Shown here: piece by piece, positions 54,138 to 62,090 of the stretch | Position numbering within the stretch: position 1 is the first letter of the stretch | Layout: the number at the start of each line of letters is the position of its first letter | NCBI RefSeq assembly: GCF_007828955.1 | Contig: NZ_VIVR01000001.1 | Span: 5,642,001-5,706,000 of the forward strand | DNA from: Kitasatospora atroaurantiaca | GTDB lineage: Bacteria; Actinomycetota; Actinomycetes; Streptomycetales; Streptomycetaceae | Direction: 5' to 3' | DNA: 64,000 nt | Notes under the pieces: model-generated | The model's input: the letters and a program-made list of their open reading frames with translations, nothing else | Databases searched by the model: none | What the model was told of the DNA's origin: nothing | Made by a program: the position numbers and the translations under genes

Positions 54138-55454
54138 CTAGGCCGCCGGGAGGCGGGCGGTTCCGTCGAGGAGGCCGGCCCGCAACTCCCGTACGGCGGG
54201 GGCCGAGGAGGTCGGCAGCAGGTCGTAGGGGTCGGCGGGGCCGGTCACCGAGACCTGGGCCGAGCGGGTGATCCGGTACGGCCGGTGGTCCAGCAGTCCG
54301 CCCAGGTAGCGCCGTAGCCGGGAGACCTCGGCGCGGACCGTGACGGTCCTGGCCTGGTCGCCGAAGAGGGCCTCGGCGAGCTGGGCGGCGCTCAGGCCCT
54401 CGCGGTGGACGGCGAGCAGCAGCAGGAGCTCGGCATGGCGCGGGCTGAGGGTGTGCGACCAGCTGCCCGCCGCTCCCGAGACCAGCAGCTCGGGACGGTC
54501 CGGCCGGCTGAGGTCGAGCCGGATCCCGGCGTTCCCGGTCTGTTCGGCGACGGCATCCGCCGAGCCGCTGAGGGGGCGCACCAGCCAGCCCCCGGCGAGC
54601 GGTTCGACGGCACACTCGCCGAGGGTGGGCAGCCAGTGGACGGTGGCCGAGCCCCAGCCCTCGGCGGGCAGCCGAAGCCGGGGGACGGGCGGCAGCCCGA
54701 TGGTGGCGGCCGTCCAGCCGGCGTCGTCCACCACCATCGCGGGCTCGTCGACCCGTGCCAGCAGCGGTGCCGCCACGGTGCGCAGCAGGTGCAGGGTCTC
54801 CAGCTGACGGGCCCGCAGTTCGGCCTCCGCGAGCCGGGCGGCGGTGGCGGCGAGCTGGAGCAGGTACGGGGCCATGCTCCGGGCCGGGCCGCTGAGGTCG
54901 ACAACGCCGGTCAGCCGTCCGGTGCGCGGGTCGTGCACGGGCGCCGCGACGCAGGTCCAGGCGTGGTGGCTGCGCAGGTAGTGCTCGGCGGAGTGCACCT
55001 GCATCGGGCGGCCGGTGCGCAGCGTCATGCCGATGCCGTTGGTGCCGACCTCGTCCTCGATCCAGCGGGCGCCGGTGTCGAAGCCGATCCCGTCGGCGAT
55101 CCGGCGCAGCTTCCGCTCGCCCTCCTGCCAGAGCACATGGCCCTCGGCGTCGGCGACCGCGAGGATCAGGGGGGTGCCGGTGGTGGGGAGCAGCAGGGTC
55201 GACCGCAGGATCGGGAGGACCTCGGCGAGGTGGGTCTCCCGGCGGCGGTGCTCGACCTCGGCGAGGCTCAACCGGGCGGCGGTGCGGCCGCGTTCGGGGT
55301 CGAGCCCGAGCCGTCGCAGCCGCTCCCAGGAGTCGCCGATCTCGGGCCGGGGCGCCTCGGCGGGGGTGTCGCCTGCCATCGTGTGCTCGTGCGCCCTGGC
55401 CAGTTCGACCGCAACGGGTCTCCGGCGGTGGACCGGCCGATGGCTCTCCAGCAC
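54138..55454 (-). CDS. GAF-domain transcriptional regulator
   Basis: A 438-residue regulator. After an N-terminal region with EIGDSWERLRRLGLDPERG, a GAF domain (about residues 75-205) carries GARWIEDEVGTNGIGMTLRT and VAAPVHDPRTGRLTGVVDLS, the pattern of AcoR-like sensors that detect small metabolites. The C-terminal 100 residues (LSPRHAELLLLLAVHREGLS to RYLGGLLDHRPYRITRSAQV) form a winged-helix-like DNA-binding domain instead of a sigma-54 AAA domain. The GTG start has GGGGGGAGAG upstream. Target genes are not evident; it is convergent with the SsgA-like gene. Confidence 0.82.
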   Translation of the reverse strand: MLESHRPVHRRRPVAVELARAHEHTMAGDTPAEAPRPEIGDSWERLRRLGLDPERGRTAARLSLAEVEHRRRETHLAEVLPILRSTLLLPTTGTPLILAVADAEGHVLWQEGERKLRRIADGIGFDTGARWIEDEVGTNGIGMTLRTGRPMQVHSAEHYLRSHHAWTCVAAPVHDPRTGRLTGVVDLSGPARSMAPYLLQLAATAARLAEAELRARQLETLHLLRTVAAPLLARVDEPAMVVDDAGWTAATIGLPPVPRLRLPAEGWGSATVHWLPTLGECAVEPLAGGWLVRPLSGSADAVAEQTGNAGIRLDLSRPDRPELLVSGAAGSWSHTLSPRHAELLLLLAVHREGLSAAQLAEALFGDQARTVTVRAEVSRLRRYLGGLLDHRPYRITRSAQVSVTGPADPYDLLPTSSAPAVRELRAGLLDGTARLPAA

Positions 55455-55516
55455 TCCGCTCTCCCCCCGTACGAGCTGTCATGGCTGTGCGCCGTTGACT
55501 GCTGTTGTCCGCACAC

Positions 55517-55522
55517 AGGGTA
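55517..55522 (-). promoter_or_regulatory. Putative -10 box of the GAF regulator gene
   Basis: The complement reads TACCCT, about 62 bases before the GTG start; no clear -35 is visible. It sits between arms GTCCGC and GCGGAC, a weak inverted repeat. Confidence 0.3.
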
Positions 55523-55610
55523 CGGCGGACGACTTCGGGCATGACGGAGTTGCAGAAGTTTCGTACCGGCCGGTTTGGACGGTCATGCGGTTCGACCCGC
55601 AAGAGTGCTG

Positions 55611-56555
55611 TCACACCGTCAGCTGCCGGGCCCAGGGCGGGTTCGCGCCCTTGGCGGCGCAGGTGAGCGCGGCGACGCGGGCCGCGTACGCGCAGGCCGC
55701 TGAGACGTCCGGTGCGGTGAGGGAGTCCAGCCGGCCGCCGAGCAGGCCGCGTTCGCCGAGGTGGTGCAGCAGTCCGGCGGTGAAGGCGTCGCCGGCGCCG
55801 ACGGTGTCGACGACCTCGACGGGTACGGCGGGCACGGTGATCCGGGTGCCGTCGAGTGAGGCCAGCGCACCGTGCTCGCCGAGGGTGACCACCACCAGCC
55901 GGACGCCGGCCCGGTGCCAGCGGTCGCAGGCCGCCTCGGGGGAGACGCCGGGGAGCAGCAGGGCCAGGTCGTCGGCGGAGAGCCGGAGCAGGTCGGCAAG
56001 CTCGCACCAGCGGGCCAGCCGCTCGCGGTAGCGGGCGGGATCGACCAGCAACGGGCGGACGTTGGGGTCGATCGAGACGGTGGCGTTGCCGGCCGCGCGG
56101 GCGAGGAACTCCTCGACAGCCGGGCCGCCGGGCTCGCGGACCAGGGCGAGCGAGCCGGTGTGCACGCACGCGGTGCCGCTCAGCGGTACGGCGGCGAGTT
56201 CGGCGGGGTGCCACTGCCAGTCGGCGGTGCCCTCGGCGTGGAAGGAGTAGGCGGCGTGGCCGTCCGGCGAGAGCTCGGCGACGGCCAGGGTGCTGGGCTC
56301 GGGGGCGTTGACGCTGTGGGCGAGATCGACGCCGGAGGCCGTGAGGTGGGTACGGAACAGCCGGCCGAAGGTGTCCTCGGAGAGCCGGCCGAGGAAGCGG
56401 GTCGGGGTGCCGAGCCTGGCGAGGCCTACAGCGGTGTTGGCGGGACCGCCGCCCGCGTGCACCTTGAGCGTCAGCTCGCCGGGGGAGCTCCGCTGTGGCT
56501 GGACGAACGCGTCGGCGACGCACTCGCCGAGGACGGTGATCGGCTGACGGGGCAC
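55611..56555 (-). CDS. PfkB-family carbohydrate kinase
   Basis: A 314-residue ribokinase/fructokinase-type kinase. PfkB signature 1 is at LKVHAGGGPANTAVGLARLG (about residues 30-49) and signature 2 with the catalytic Asp is DTVGAGDAFTAGLL (about 248-261). It opens with ITVLGECVADAF. The closest general match is to fructokinases, but the sugar cannot be proven. I start at GTG 56555 with GAGGGAGA upstream; a longer frame runs into the hairpin repeat. No sugar transporter is adjacent. Confidence 0.88.
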   Translation of the reverse strand: MPRQPITVLGECVADAFVQPQRSSPGELTLKVHAGGGPANTAVGLARLGTPTRFLGRLSEDTFGRLFRTHLTASGVDLAHSVNAPEPSTLAVAELSPDGHAAYSFHAEGTADWQWHPAELAAVPLSGTACVHTGSLALVREPGGPAVEEFLARAAGNATVSIDPNVRPLLVDPARYRERLARWCELADLLRLSADDLALLLPGVSPEAACDRWHRAGVRLVVVTLGEHGALASLDGTRITVPAVPVEVVDTVGAGDAFTAGLLHHLGERGLLGGRLDSLTAPDVSAACAYAARVAALTCAAKGANPPWARQLTV

Positions 56556-56597
56556 TGTCTCGGTCTCCCTCGGTTTGGCAGCTAACGGTAACCACCG

Positions 56598-56725
56598 CAG
56601 GGGCGCGGGGACCTGCGCGCGCAACCGTGCACCTCCGTCGTGCCCTGGTCGCGCATGCAGTTGATCAAGCAGGGCCCCGCGCCCCCGGAGGAACCCAGTT
56701 GCGTACGGTTCCCCGCGCCCCCGCG
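56598..56725. repeat. Dispersed GC hairpin element, copy 6 (group B, with extra arm)
   Basis: CAGGGGCGCGGGG (56598-56610) pairs with CCCCGCGCCCCCG (56675-56687); the core reads GCATGCAGTTGATCAAGCAG. A second partial right arm, GGTTCCCCGCGCCCCCGCG, follows at 56707-56725. It lies just after the M56 peptidase gene and before the PfkB gene, both on the minus strand. Confidence 0.85.
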
Positions 56726-56733
56726 CATGGGCG

Positions 56734-57669
56734 TCAGCGGGCCTGCGCGGCCTCCACGGTGCGGTGCAGGTCGGTGGCGGCGTCCAGGGTGGCCGAGGCG
56801 GTCAGGGCCAGGCAGGCGGAGAGGGCCAGGGCCGCAGCCGTACGGCCTGCGGTGCGGCGGCGGGGCCGCGGCGCCAGCAGGGCGGCGACCCGGCGGGGAA
56901 CGGGGCCGGTGTGGGCGGCGGGGGCGAGCAGGGGGCGGTCGGGCCGGGGCGTCCGGGCGGCGGCGAGCGCGGCGCGGCCGACCGCGCGGGCGGTCAGGGC
57001 GCGGTCGCCGGTGGCCCGGGCGGCGGTCTCGTCGGCCCAGCGTTCCAGGTGGTAGCCGAGCGGGGCGCGCAGCGGGCGCAGTGCGGGGTGCAGCACGGTG
57101 GCGTACTCGGCGGCGGCCAGGAAGAGGTGGTGGCGGCCGGTGAGGTGGGCCCGCTCGTGGGCGAGCAGTGCGGTGCGTTCGGGGCCGGTCAGGGCGCGCA
57201 GCATTCCGGCGGTGGCGACGATCCGGCCGGGGCGGCCGGGGAGGCCCGGCAGGGCGAAGGCGTCGGCGCGGTCGTCGTCCAGGACGGTGAGCGGCCCGGG
57301 GTGGGCGGTGTCCACCGCCGCGTGGGCCCGTCGCAGGTCGGTGAGCTGGCGGTGGCCGGCGCGCAGCACCAGCACGGCGGCGGTGAGCAGGGCCGGCACG
57401 GTCGCGGCGAGCAGGGCCGGCGAGGCGACGAGGGCGTCGGCGGGCAGCCAGTGCGGGGAGAGCCGGCCGAGGGCGGCCACGGCCGGGATCCGCAGCAGGC
57501 CGGTGAGGGTGAGCAGGGCGAGCGAGACCGCGGTCGCCCCGGCCAGGGTGGCGGCGGTGCCGGCCAGTATCCAGGCGGCGGTCCGCGGGGAGAGCGCCTC
57601 GGCGAGCCGCCGGGCGAGCGGGACGGCGAGGAAGGGGAGCAGCAGCGGGACCCAGACGGCGATGGTCAT
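56734..57669 (-). CDS. M56-family (BlaR1-like) membrane metallopeptidase
   Basis: A 311-residue integral membrane protease. Three or four N-terminal helices precede the zinc site LLAHERAHLTGRHH (HExxH type, about residues 164-177); a final helix near 280-300 follows. It lacks the penicillin-binding sensor domain of staphylococcal BlaR1, as in most actinobacterial members. By family, it cleaves the partner BlaI repressor on an envelope signal. Its ATG overlaps the blaI stop, so the pair is coupled. Signal unknown. Confidence 0.9.
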   Translation of the reverse strand: MTIAVWVPLLLPFLAVPLARRLAEALSPRTAAWILAGTAATLAGATAVSLALLTLTGLLRIPAVAALGRLSPHWLPADALVASPALLAATVPALLTAAVLVLRAGHRQLTDLRRAHAAVDTAHPGPLTVLDDDRADAFALPGLPGRPGRIVATAGMLRALTGPERTALLAHERAHLTGRHHLFLAAAEYATVLHPALRPLRAPLGYHLERWADETAARATGDRALTARAVGRAALAAARTPRPDRPLLAPAAHTGPVPRRVAALLAPRPRRRTAGRTAAALALSACLALTASATLDAATDLHRTVEAAQAR

Positions 57670-58037
57670 GTGGCCTCCCCGAGCAGTTCGCGCAGCACCC
57701 GCTCGTCCTCGGCGGAGAGGTCGGAGACGAAGCGGGCGAGCACGGTCGAGCGGTCCTGCCCGCGTTCCAGCTCGCTGCGCATCCGGCGGGCGGCCAGCCC
57801 GGCCTGGTCCTCGACGGTCGGGGTGTAGGCGAAGGCCCGGCCGGCCTTGGTGCGCTCGACCGTGCCCTTGTCGTGCAGGCGGGCCAGGATCGTCGCGATC
57901 GTCGTCCGGGCCAGACCGCCGCCGAGGGCCGCCTGGACGTCCTGCGGGGTCAGCGGCTCGCCCGCGGCCCAGAGCGCGGCGAGCACCTGGGCCTCCAGTT
58001 CCCCGGCGTGGCGGCGGGCCTGCGGTAGCTCCGGCAT
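57666..58037 (-). CDS. BlaI/MecI/CopY-family repressor
   Basis: A 123-residue winged-helix repressor: LEAQVLAALWAAGEPLTPQD, recognition region GLARTTIATILARLHDKGTV, and the C-terminal dimer helices with LSAEDERVLRELLGEAT. Family members dimerise on dyad operators and are inactivated by M56 proteolysis. Two perfect GTCTAC-N6-GTAGAC dyads lie 23-59 bases upstream of its ATG, consistent with autoregulation. GGGAGGG lies before the start. dedA is divergent across the operators. Confidence 0.93.
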   Translation of the reverse strand: MPELPQARRHAGELEAQVLAALWAAGEPLTPQDVQAALGGGLARTTIATILARLHDKGTVERTKAGRAFAYTPTVEDQAGLAARRMRSELERGQDRSTVLARFVSDLSAEDERVLRELLGEAT

Positions 58038-58059
58038 GTCGACGCGCCCTCCCGTTGTC

Positions 58060-58077
58060 GTCTACAGTCGCGTAGAC
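58060..58077. promoter_or_regulatory. BlaI-type operator O1
   Basis: GTCTAC-N6-GTAGAC perfect dyad between blaI and dedA. Centre-to-centre distance to O2 is 19 bases, close to two helical turns. Confidence 0.75.
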
Positions 58078-58078
58078 C

Positions 58079-58096
58079 GTCTACGTCACTGTAGAC
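58079..58096. promoter_or_regulatory. BlaI-type operator O2
   Basis: A second perfect GTCTAC-N6-GTAGAC dyad immediately next to O1, on the dedA side of the divergent region. Confidence 0.75.
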
Positions 58097-58149
58097 GGTC
58101 GAGGTGTGCCCCGCAGGGCCGCCTCCAAAGTACGGGAGGTCCGCCAACC

Positions 58150-58800
58150 TTGCCCCAGTCATCCGCCCTGCTCGCGGTGAATGTGCTCGACGCCTCGTCG
58201 CTGCTCGCCGCCTTCGGCGCCCTCGGCATCGCCGTCGTCCTCTTCGCCGAGACCGGCCTGCTGGTGGGATTCTTCCTGCCCGGCGACTCGCTGCTGTTCA
58301 CGGCAGGACTGCTGTGTGTGCCCGGCGCCACCTCCGGCCCGCACCTGCACCTCGCCCAGGTCCTCCCGGCCGCACTGGCCGGCGCGGTGCTCGGCGCCCA
58401 GGCCGGGTATCTCATCGGCCGGCGGGGCGGGCGCGCCCTGCTGCGGCGTACCCGGAACAAGGGCCTGCACCAGGGCGCTGAGCGGGCCGAGGAACTGCTC
58501 GCCAGGTACGGGTACGGCAGGGCGATCGTGCTGGCCCGCTTCATCCCGGTGGTGCGCACGGTGCTCAACCCGCTCTGCGGGGTGCTGGACGTGCCGGCCA
58601 GGACCTTCGCCCTCTGGCAGGTGATCGGCGGCGCGGTCTGGACGATCGGCGTGGTGCTGGCCGGATACGGGCTCGGCTCGTCCGTGCCCAACATCGACCG
58701 TTATCTCCTTCCGATCATTGGTCTGGTAGTAGTTGTCTCTGTGATCCCCATTGCTCTCGAATTGTTCCGGGCCCGCCGTGCCGGCGGTGATGCCAGGTGA
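58150..58800 (+). CDS. DedA-family membrane protein
   Basis: A 216-residue DedA/SNARE-associated membrane protein with about five helices. Family landmarks are ETGLLVGFFLPGDSLLFTAG, GAQAGYLIGRRGG and YGRAIVLARFIPVVRTVLNP. Members of this family (UptA) have been shown to translocate undecaprenyl phosphate. I start at TTG 58150, which has GGGAGG 11 bases upstream; GTG 58177 has no ribosome binding site. Its stop overlaps the PAP2 start (GTGA). It is divergent from blaI across two operators. Confidence 0.88.
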   Translation: MPQSSALLAVNVLDASSLLAAFGALGIAVVLFAETGLLVGFFLPGDSLLFTAGLLCVPGATSGPHLHLAQVLPAALAGAVLGAQAGYLIGRRGGRALLRRTRNKGLHQGAERAEELLARYGYGRAIVLARFIPVVRTVLNPLCGVLDVPARTFALWQVIGGAVWTIGVVLAGYGLGSSVPNIDRYLLPIIGLVVVVSVIPIALELFRARRAGGDAR

Positions 58801-59441
58801 CCCCTGTGCCTCTCGCGTACGACGGCAGCGCCATCGACGGCGGCCTGTACACCCGGGTCGTCGGCTGGGCCGATGCCGCCCCGCACTGGCTGGACCAGCT
58901 GATCAAGGTCTGGTCGGCCCTCGGGCTCGGGCTCTTCGCGGTCTTCATGCTGTACGGCTGGTGGAAGGCGCGCGGGGCCGACTCGGTGGTGATGGCCCGG
59001 GTGCTGGCCTCGCCGCTGATCGTGGTCGCCGCCTATGTGATGAACTCCGCCCTGAAGGGCCTGGTGTCGGAGAACCGGCCGTGTCAGCAGCTGCCCGGCA
59101 GGATCACGCTGGAGGCCTGTCCGGCCACCGGCGACTGGTCCTTCCCGAGCAACCACGCGGTGATCGCCTTCGCCGCGGCGACCGCACTCTGGTTCGCCAA
59201 TCGCACGCTCGGACGGATCGCCGGGATCGCGGCCGTGCTGATGGCCGCCTCGCGGGTGTGGGTCGGTGTGCACTACCCGCACGACGTGGCGGTCGGTGCG
59301 CTGGTCGGCATCCTGGTGTCGATCCCGCTCGCCCTCCTGGCCGCCCGCGCGGCGCCCCTGGTCGAGCGGGCGCGCAGCGGCTCGTTGGCGCCGTTCCTGG
59401 GCGCCGGACCGGCTGCCGCCATCGGGATGCAGAGCCGCTGA
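58797..59441 (+). CDS. PAP2-family lipid phosphatase
   Basis: A 214-residue membrane phosphatase with five or six helices and the three PAP2 motifs: KGLVSENRP, PSNHAVIAF and SRVWVGVHYPHDVAVG. The architecture fits undecaprenyl-diphosphate or related lipid phosphatases, whose product would be the DedA substrate. GTGA overlap with dedA makes the two translationally coupled. A terminator lies 41 bases after the stop. Confidence 0.9.
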   Translation: MTPVPLAYDGSAIDGGLYTRVVGWADAAPHWLDQLIKVWSALGLGLFAVFMLYGWWKARGADSVVMARVLASPLIVVAAYVMNSALKGLVSENRPCQQLPGRITLEACPATGDWSFPSNHAVIAFAAATALWFANRTLGRIAGIAAVLMAASRVWVGVHYPHDVAVGALVGILVSIPLALLAARAAPLVERARSGSLAPFLGAGPAAAIGMQSR

Positions 59442-59481
59442 TCGTCCCCTTGTGCGGCCTGCCGCGCGGGGAGAGCATGTG

Positions 59482-59511
59482 AGCCGGGCGAGGGAGTTCC
59501 CTCGCCCGGCT
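59482..59511 (+). terminator. Terminator after the dedA-PAP2 operon
   Basis: Perfect 13-bp stem, AGCCGGGCGAGGG (59482-59494) and CCCTCGCCCGGCT (59499-59511), around an AGTT loop. Confidence 0.85.
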
Positions 59512-59546
59512 CTGCTGTACTCGCTCCATCGCGGAGGGATTGCCAC

Positions 59547-60059
59547 ATGCCGTACCGACTCGAGATCACCCAGGGTGACTGGCCCGCGGAGGAGTTCGGG
59601 AAGGGGGTCGAGGGCATCCTGGCCGAGAGCATGGTGCTCACCCTCGCCACCGCCGGACCCGAGCGCGGGCCGCACGCCAACCTCGCCTTCTTCGCCTACG
59701 ACGGCGACCTGGTCCTGTACTTCGTCAGCGAGCGCTCCACCCGGCACAGCCTGCACCTCACCGAGGAGGCGAGAGCCGCGGCGACGGTCTTCCTGCCGCC
59801 GCCGGTGTTCGGCGAGCAGCTGCGCGGGGTGCAGCTGACGGGCAGTGCCGGCGAGGCCTGGGGCGTGCAGGCGGAGGCGGCCTTCGCCGCGTACCAGGGC
59901 CGGTACCCGAGCTTCGCCCAGGATCCGCAGGTGCGCGAGCAGTTCCTCACCGGCGGCGGTGCGGCGGCGCTGTACCGGTTCCAGGTGGAGGAGCTGACGG
60001 CGGTGGACGAGCCGCACTTCGGCCGGCGGAACTACCTGCGGGCGCGGGTGCTCAGGTAA
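59547..60059 (+). CDS. Pyridoxamine 5'-phosphate oxidase-family (split-barrel flavin) protein
   Basis: A 170-residue split beta-barrel protein of the pyridoxamine phosphate oxidase-like superfamily: SMVLTLATAGPERGPHANLA, DLVLYFVSERSTRHSLHL, and a C-terminal ALYRFQVEELTAVDEPHFGR. Members bind FMN, F420 or haem; the cofactor is not decidable from motif alone. It is a single-gene unit after the dedA-PAP2 terminator and before the organophosphonate-type locus. Confidence 0.82.
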   Translation: MPYRLEITQGDWPAEEFGKGVEGILAESMVLTLATAGPERGPHANLAFFAYDGDLVLYFVSERSTRHSLHLTEEARAAATVFLPPPVFGEQLRGVQLTGSAGEAWGVQAEAAFAAYQGRYPSFAQDPQVREQFLTGGGAAALYRFQVEELTAVDEPHFGRRNYLRARVLR

Positions 60060-60069
60060 CGGCCCTCAG

Positions 60070-60083
60070 GTTGTATGTACAAC
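60070..60083 (+). promoter_or_regulatory. Operator-like dyad GTTGTA-TG-TACAAC
   Basis: A near-perfect 14-base dyad overlapping the -35 TGTACA (60076-60081). It resembles GntR/HutC-type operators. No regulator gene is adjacent. Confidence 0.55.
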
Positions 60084-60103
60084 TCTTGCGAGGCGGTTAA
60101 TCT
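60076..60103 (+). promoter_or_regulatory. Promoter of the FAD oxidoreductase operon
   Basis: TGTACA (60076-60081), 16-base spacer, TAATCT (60098-60103), about 53 bases before the ATG. Confidence 0.5.
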
Positions 60104-60156
60104 CCGCGCTGCCGTCCGGATGCCCTGAGGACACCTGGGCGCCCCAGCCTGGCCGC

Positions 60157-61278
60157 ATGAGAGTCATCGTCGTAGGAGCGGGCGTGCTCGGCACCATGCA
60201 CGCCTGGCAGGCCGTCGAGCGCGGCCATGAGGTCGTCCACCTGGAGCGCGAGACCGAGGCGCGCGGCGCCTCGGTGCGCAACTTCGGCCTGGTCTGGGTC
60301 AGCGGCCGGGCGGCCGGTGAGGAGTTGGAGACGGCGCTGCGCGCCCGGGAGCTCTGGGAGCGGATCGGCGAACGGGTGCCGGGCCTGCGCTTCCGGGGCA
60401 ACGGCTCGCTCACCGTGGTCCGCACCGAGGCCGAACTCGCCGTCGCCGAAGAGGCGTTGACCCTGCCGGACGCGGCCGGACGCGGCTACCGCCTGCTGGA
60501 CGCGGCCGAGACCCGGGCCGTCAACCCCGCCCTGCGCGGCGGTTACCTCGGCGCCCTGTGGTGCGAGCGGGACGCCGCCGTCGAGCCGCGGATCGCCCAG
60601 CCCGCGCTGCGCGCCGCACTGGAGGCGAGCGGCCGCTACACCTACCTGCCCGGGCGCGAGGTCCGCGACGTGGTCGGCTCGGCCGCCGTCCGTGACGACC
60701 ACGGGCAGGTGCACACCGGCGATCTGGTCATCCTCTGCACCGGCGCCTGGCTCGGCGGCCTGGTACGGGAGTTGACGCCCGAGCTGCCCGTCCGCCGGGT
60801 GCGGCTGCAGATGATGCAGACCGACCCGCTGGACGAGCCGCTCACCACCTCCGTCGCCGACGGCGACAGCTTCCGCTACTACCCCGCCTTCGCGGGCAAG
60901 GCCCTGGACGAGCTGAAGGCCGTCCAGCCGCAGGGCGCCGTCGCCGCCGAGCACCGGATGCAGCTGCTGATGGTCCAGCGCCAGGACGGCGGGCTGACCA
61001 TCGGCGACACCCACGAGTACGACCAGCCCTTCGGCTTCGACGTGGTCGAGGAGCCGTACGAGCATCTCGCCGCCGTGGCCGGGGAGTTGCTCGGCCGGCC
61101 GCTGCCGCGGATCCGCCGCCGCTGGGCCGGGGTGTACGCCCAGTGCACCGACACCACCCGCGTCGTCCACCGCGAGCAGGTCCGCGACGGCGTCTGGCTG
61201 GTCACCGGGCCCGGCGGGCGCGGTATGACCTGCTCCCCGGCGATCGCCGAGACCACCGCTCAACTCGTCAACCTGTAA
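60157..61278 (+). CDS. FAD-dependent oxidoreductase, TIGR03364-like
   Basis: A 373-residue D-amino-acid-oxidase-fold flavoenzyme. The dinucleotide motif is VIVVGAGVLGTMHAWQAVERG (residues 3-23) and the segment RGASVRNFGLVWVSGRAAGEE is characteristic of the TIGR03364 group, which occurs beside phosphonatase-like genes and is linked to aminophosphonate oxidation. The C-terminal GVWLVTGPGGRGMTCSPAIA fits the FAD domain. With the PhnX-like gene 13 bases downstream it likely oxidises an N-substituted aminoethylphosphonate-type amine. Substrate is inferred from context. Confidence 0.85.
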   Translation: MRVIVVGAGVLGTMHAWQAVERGHEVVHLERETEARGASVRNFGLVWVSGRAAGEELETALRARELWERIGERVPGLRFRGNGSLTVVRTEAELAVAEEALTLPDAAGRGYRLLDAAETRAVNPALRGGYLGALWCERDAAVEPRIAQPALRAALEASGRYTYLPGREVRDVVGSAAVRDDHGQVHTGDLVILCTGAWLGGLVRELTPELPVRRVRLQMMQTDPLDEPLTTSVADGDSFRYYPAFAGKALDELKAVQPQGAVAAEHRMQLLMVQRQDGGLTIGDTHEYDQPFGFDVVEEPYEHLAAVAGELLGRPLPRIRRRWAGVYAQCTDTTRVVHREQVRDGVWLVTGPGGRGMTCSPAIAETTAQLVNL

Positions 61279-61291
61279 GGGTGATTGAAAG

Positions 61292-61969
61292 ATGACGACC
61301 GACATCCGCCTGGTCGTGCTCGACATGGCCGGTACCACCGTCGCCGACGACGGCCTGGTCGAGCGGGCCTTCCGGGCTGCCGCCGACGAGCTCGGCGTCG
61401 AGGCCGGCGACGCCGAGCACCAGCGCATGCTGGAGCACGTCCGCGCCACCATGGGCGAGTCCAAGATCTCCGTCTTCCGCCACCTCTTCGGTGCGGAGGA
61501 CCGCGCCCAACGGGCCAACCTGGCCTTCGAGTCCGCGTACCACGACCTCGTCGACGCCGGGCACTGCAGTGCGCTGCCGGGCGCCGCCGAGGCGATCGAG
61601 CAGCTGCGCTCGGCGGGCCGGAAGGTGGTGCTCACCACCGGCTTCTCCCGCGCCACCCAGGACCGGATCCTGAAGGCCCTCGGCTGGGAGGAGATCGCCG
61701 ACCTCACCCTCTGCCCGGCCGAGGCGGGCCGCGGCCGCCCGTACCCGGACATGGTGCTCACCGCGCTGCTGCGCACGCAGACCGACTCGGTGCGCCGGAT
61801 CGCGGTGGCCGGGGACACCGGCTACGACATGCTCACCGGCACCCGGGCCGGTGCCTCCGTGGTCGCCGGCGTGCTGACCGGCGCCCACCGCGAGGAGCGT
61901 CTGCGCGCGGACGGCGCCACCCACGTCCTCGCCTCGGTCGCCGAGCTGCCCGCGCTGCTGGACGGCTGA
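61292..61969 (+). CDS. Phosphonatase-like HAD hydrolase (PhnX-like, TIGR03351)
   Basis: A 225-residue HAD-superfamily hydrolase. The nucleophile motif is VVLDMAGTTVADDGLVERAF (about residues 7-26), with MAGT in place of the common FDGT as in phosphonatases, then TTGFSRATQDRILKALG (motif II) and VAGDTGYDMLTGTRAGA (motif IV). Family members cleave phosphonoacetaldehyde-type C-P bonds. Together with the preceding oxidase, a two-step route from an aminophosphonate to phosphate is plausible. A 12-bp terminator follows. Confidence 0.87.
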   Translation: MTTDIRLVVLDMAGTTVADDGLVERAFRAAADELGVEAGDAEHQRMLEHVRATMGESKISVFRHLFGAEDRAQRANLAFESAYHDLVDAGHCSALPGAAEAIEQLRSAGRKVVLTTGFSRATQDRILKALGWEEIADLTLCPAEAGRGRPYPDMVLTALLRTQTDSVRRIAVAGDTGYDMLTGTRAGASVVAGVLTGAHREERLRADGATHVLASVAELPALLDG

Positions 61970-61977
61970 CGCCCGAC

Positions 61978-62015
61978 CGGCCCGGCCCGTCGTACGTGCA
62001 CGGCGGGCCGGGCCG
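61978..62015 (+). terminator. Terminator after the PhnX-like gene
   Basis: Perfect 12-bp stem, CGGCCCGGCCCG (61978-61989) and CGGGCCGGGCCG (62004-62015). Confidence 0.75.
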
Positions 62016-62090
62016 CCGTTTGCCTGACACGGCGCGCACCTTGTGCGAACATGTCCCCCGCACCTGACGGTACATCAGCATGGGGGACGC

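Noticed and set aside
53562..62078. Shared 11-mer CGGTACATCAG before the SsgA-like gene and before the 62091 gene
   Set aside because: Only two occurrences noticed and no dyad symmetry; chance is sufficient explanation without a genome count.
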